NCBI GenBank assembly: GCA_020636675.1
Contig: JACJXK010000026.1
Coordinates: 1 to 34,603, forward strand
Length of the DNA stretch: 34,603 nucleotides
Reading direction: 5' to 3'
Origin: Prevotellaceae bacterium
GTDB taxonomy: Bacteria; Bacteroidota; Bacteroidia; Bacteroidales; Paludibacteraceae
A model generated the notes under the pieces. That model saw only the letters and a list, made by a program, of their open reading frames with translations. It was not told the origin of the DNA and ran no database searches. Shown in pieces: positions 32,487 to 34,603 of this stretch; position 1 is the first letter of the stretch, and the number at the start of each line of letters is the position of its first letter. A program made the position numbers and the translations under genes.

Positions 32487-34603
32487 ATGAGTTTGTCTGA
32501 CCGAAAAAAGGATGACATAGCAAAATTCATGAAGCTGAAGGTGGCCGGCGGTTATCTTCTTATTTTGTTTTTGGCTGTTGTCACTATGTTCTTTATTCTG
32601 AACAATATCCGTGATTTCACTTTCCTGAATGCAAAAGATACTATCACAAAGGAGAAGATGAACTGTCTCAACGAGACTTTTTTTCATCTCTACGAGGCGG
32701 AGTGCATCATCGGCGAGACATTGGTGGACCCGGTCCGATTTAAGGATTATTCCCAAAAATCCAATCTGATAAAAATCAAGATAGATACGCTGAAGTGCCT
32801 TTTTGACGACGAGGTGCAGCTGTCCCAGTTGGATAGTCTGAAGATTTTGCTGGACATCAAAGAATCCAATGTCCGGAGTCTTGCATTCTTGGCTGCCCGC
32901 ACCTCCATTGATGATCTTTACAAGAACAACCTGTACAAGACGATTGCGGATAACGACTCCCTTCTGCGGAGCAAAGTGGTGGAACAGACTACCACGGTGA
33001 AGAATGACACTGTCATCTATAAACGGCCGAACAAGAAGAAACCTTCGTTTTTTAAGCGACTTACTCGTGTGTTCTCATCCGAGGAGCCTGTCGACACTAC
33101 CATACAGGTCCGTAAATCGGAGTTCGTGGTGACAGACACTTTAGTGACTTCCTATAATCCGGCAGACACAATCAACCAGCTGTTGGAAAATTTGAAGGGG
33201 CAGGTCCATAAAGAAAAGGCGCACATAGATAGGGGTATCACAAAAAAACTGATTGAACTTCAGCTAAATAATAGGGCTATCAATGTGCAGGTGAATTCTA
33301 TCCTTCATAATCTACAGGACGAGGATCTGAAGAATTTATTGGACACGATGGATGAAAGAGATGCTTCTATGGCACGTGTCTCCTTTTATCTTAGATATAT
33401 AGCCATGGCAGCTGTGCTTCTGGTGTTCGTCTTTATTTTTATGGTTTGTAGGGACATCAGCCGCAGCAGAAGGTATCGGCGTAGATTGGAAGATGCCAAC
33501 CGTACAACTCTGAAGATGATGGAGAGTAGGGAGAAGCTGATGCTGGGCATTACTCACGACATCAAGGCTCCGCTGGGTTCGATCATCGGATATATAGAGT
33601 TGTTGAACGACAATAAATTGAGTTCAAAGCAGTGTTACTATCTGGACAATATGAAGACATCCTCCGAACATATTCTTCATTTGGTGACGGATATTCTTGA
33701 CTTCAACCGGTTGGATGCAGGTAGGGTGGAACTTAACTTGTTGCCGTTCAATAGCCGGAATCTTTTTACCGAGGTGGCGGATAGTTTTCGTCCTCAGGCA
33801 GAGAAGAAAAAACTGACCCTTGATTTTGTGTATGAATCGAATCATGCCACCGATATACTTGTCGGTGATCCGTTGCGCATTAGACAGATTGTTAATAATT
33901 TGATGTCTAATGCGTTGAAGTTTACTGTGACGGGATTTATTAAATTGACCGTTAAATTGTCTTGTGTGGAGGCGAACGGCTGCTGTCTGGAAATAGAGGT
34001 GTCAGATTCGGGAATAGGTATTTCAGAGGAAGATCAAAAGATTATATTCCAAGAATATACAAGAATAGGAAAGAAGAATATGGCCAATACGGAGGGTTTT
34101 GGACTTGGCCTGTCTATCGTGCATAAACTGGTGGATATGCATCATGGACATTTGTCTTTGAAGAGTAAGCTGGGCGAGGGCGCCGTCTTTTTTGTTTCAT
34201 TGCCATTGTCGCCCGCCTCCGAAGAAAAAACACAGATGGCCATGACTCCCCAGAATGGAAAAGTGCCAAATGTGCTTGTCATTGATGATGACCAGTCGCA
34301 ATTGACTATGATTTCCGAACAGATGAAACGCTTAGGTTTGCTTTTTACAACTTGCGACAATCCCTACTCAGCTTTGGAAATCATAGAGAAAAACACATTC
34401 GACATTATATTCTCGGATATACAGATGCCCGGATTTAATGGTTTTGAGATTGTGAAGCGCATACGAAATGCACATTTCCGGAATGCGAGGACAATCCCAG
34501 TCATTGCGCTCTCTGCCCGTGCAGACATCTCCGTCTCGCAGTTCAGAAAACATGGGTTTACCTCATTTCTGAATAAACCATTCACCTCAGACCAGCTCTT
34601 TGA
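32487..34603 (+). CDS. Hybrid sensor histidine kinase/response regulator (3' end outside window)
   Basis: The frame opens with ATG 32487 and stays open to the window edge (705 full codons). A first membrane helix at ~21-40 (GGYLLILFLAVVTMFFIL) and a second at ~305-328 (YLRYIAMAAVLLVFVFIFMV) bracket a ~265-residue, mostly helical extracytoplasmic domain with a basic PNKKKPSFFKRL stretch. The kinase core has the H box ITHDIKAPLGSIIGY with H357, N box (QIVNNLMSNALKF), G1 (VSDSGIGISEED) and G2 (GFGLGLSIVHKLV). A receiver follows with DDD near residue 600 (VLVIDDDQSQ), phospho-acceptor D644 (IIFSDIQMPGFNG), the conserved ALSAR and KPF. A further phosphotransfer domain may lie past the edge. It probably forms an operon and a phosphorelay with the regulator upstream. 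Confidence 0.9.
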   Translation, partial: MSLSDRKKDDIAKFMKLKVAGGYLLILFLAVVTMFFILNNIRDFTFLNAKDTITKEKMNCLNETFFHLYEAECIIGETLVDPVRFKDYSQKSNLIKIKIDTLKCLFDDEVQLSQLDSLKILLDIKESNVRSLAFLAARTSIDDLYKNNLYKTIADNDSLLRSKVVEQTTTVKNDTVIYKRPNKKKPSFFKRLTRVFSSEEPVDTTIQVRKSEFVVTDTLVTSYNPADTINQLLENLKGQVHKEKAHIDRGITKKLIELQLNNRAINVQVNSILHNLQDEDLKNLLDTMDERDASMARVSFYLRYIAMAAVLLVFVFIFMVCRDISRSRRYRRRLEDANRTTLKMMESREKLMLGITHDIKAPLGSIIGYIELLNDNKLSSKQCYYLDNMKTSSEHILHLVTDILDFNRLDAGRVELNLLPFNSRNLFTEVADSFRPQAEKKKLTLDFVYESNHATDILVGDPLRIRQIVNNLMSNALKFTVTGFIKLTVKLSCVEANGCCLEIEVSDSGIGISEEDQKIIFQEYTRIGKKNMANTEGFGLGLSIVHKLVDMHHGHLSLKSKLGEGAVFFVSLPLSPASEEKTQMAMTPQNGKVPNVLVIDDDQSQLTMISEQMKRLGLLFTTCDNPYSALEIIEKNTFDIIFSDIQMPGFNGFEIVKRIRNAHFRNARTIPVIALSARADISVSQFRKHGFTSFLNKPFTSDQLF

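Noticed and set aside
1..34603. tRNA, rRNA or riboswitch genes
   Set aside because: No cloverleaf, rRNA segment or known riboswitch core was recognised by eye; the four-hairpin elements do not resemble tRNA.

Overview
Limits: everything here was read by eye from the sequence. No database search, alignment or structure prediction was run, so family names rest on motifs I recognise. The window reads as a Bacteroidales chromosome. Supporting signs are promoters of the TTTG / TAnnTTTG type, a candidate type IX secretion (T9SS) sorting tail on a giant surface protein, a DUF4280 PAAR-like effector, an Rpn-family nuclease, and two-component pairs typical of gut Bacteroidota. The genus cannot be fixed from the sequence alone.

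Layout. (1) 1-4616, minus strand: a very large PAAR-like protein carrying two cell-wall hydrolase domains (GH19/lysozyme-like and M23). It overlaps by TAATG a small lipoprotein gene that runs off the left edge, which looks like an antibacterial effector with its periplasmic immunity lipoprotein. (2) 4960-6260: an Rpn-type PD-(D/E)XK gene and a broken copy of its 3' end. (3) 6285-6722: low-complexity linker repeats around a ~163-bp element made of four hairpins. (4) 6850-23203: a surface-protein operon. It has a strong promoter, a 13.3-kb gene (about 4,441 aa: Ig-like repeats, a beta-helix, a T9SS-like tail) and a small secreted, membrane-anchored gene. An IS5-family element sits just after the promoter -7 box, and an IS1595-family element interrupts the small gene. 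Both insertions have recognisable terminal inverted repeats and flanking direct repeats. (5) 23288-23709, minus strand: a four-repeat dockerin protein whose signal peptide appears frameshifted. (6) 23876-25176: an array of three more four-hairpin elements in the same linker. (7) 25266-30462: a PhoB/PhoR-like two-component pair and a PiT-type phosphate transporter with a PhoU-like tail. A tandem 11-bp repeat lies in front of the transporter, so the three genes may form one phosphate-response unit. (8) 31104 to the right edge: an NtrC-like regulator with a degenerate GAFTGA loop, then a hybrid sensor kinase that runs off the window.

Main points for follow-up: the dual-hydrolase effector with its coupled lipoprotein; the three independent lesions in the giant-adhesin/dockerin neighbourhood; and the four-hairpin nested inverted-repeat family, with four full and two condensed copies all in one orientation, bracketing that neighbourhood.
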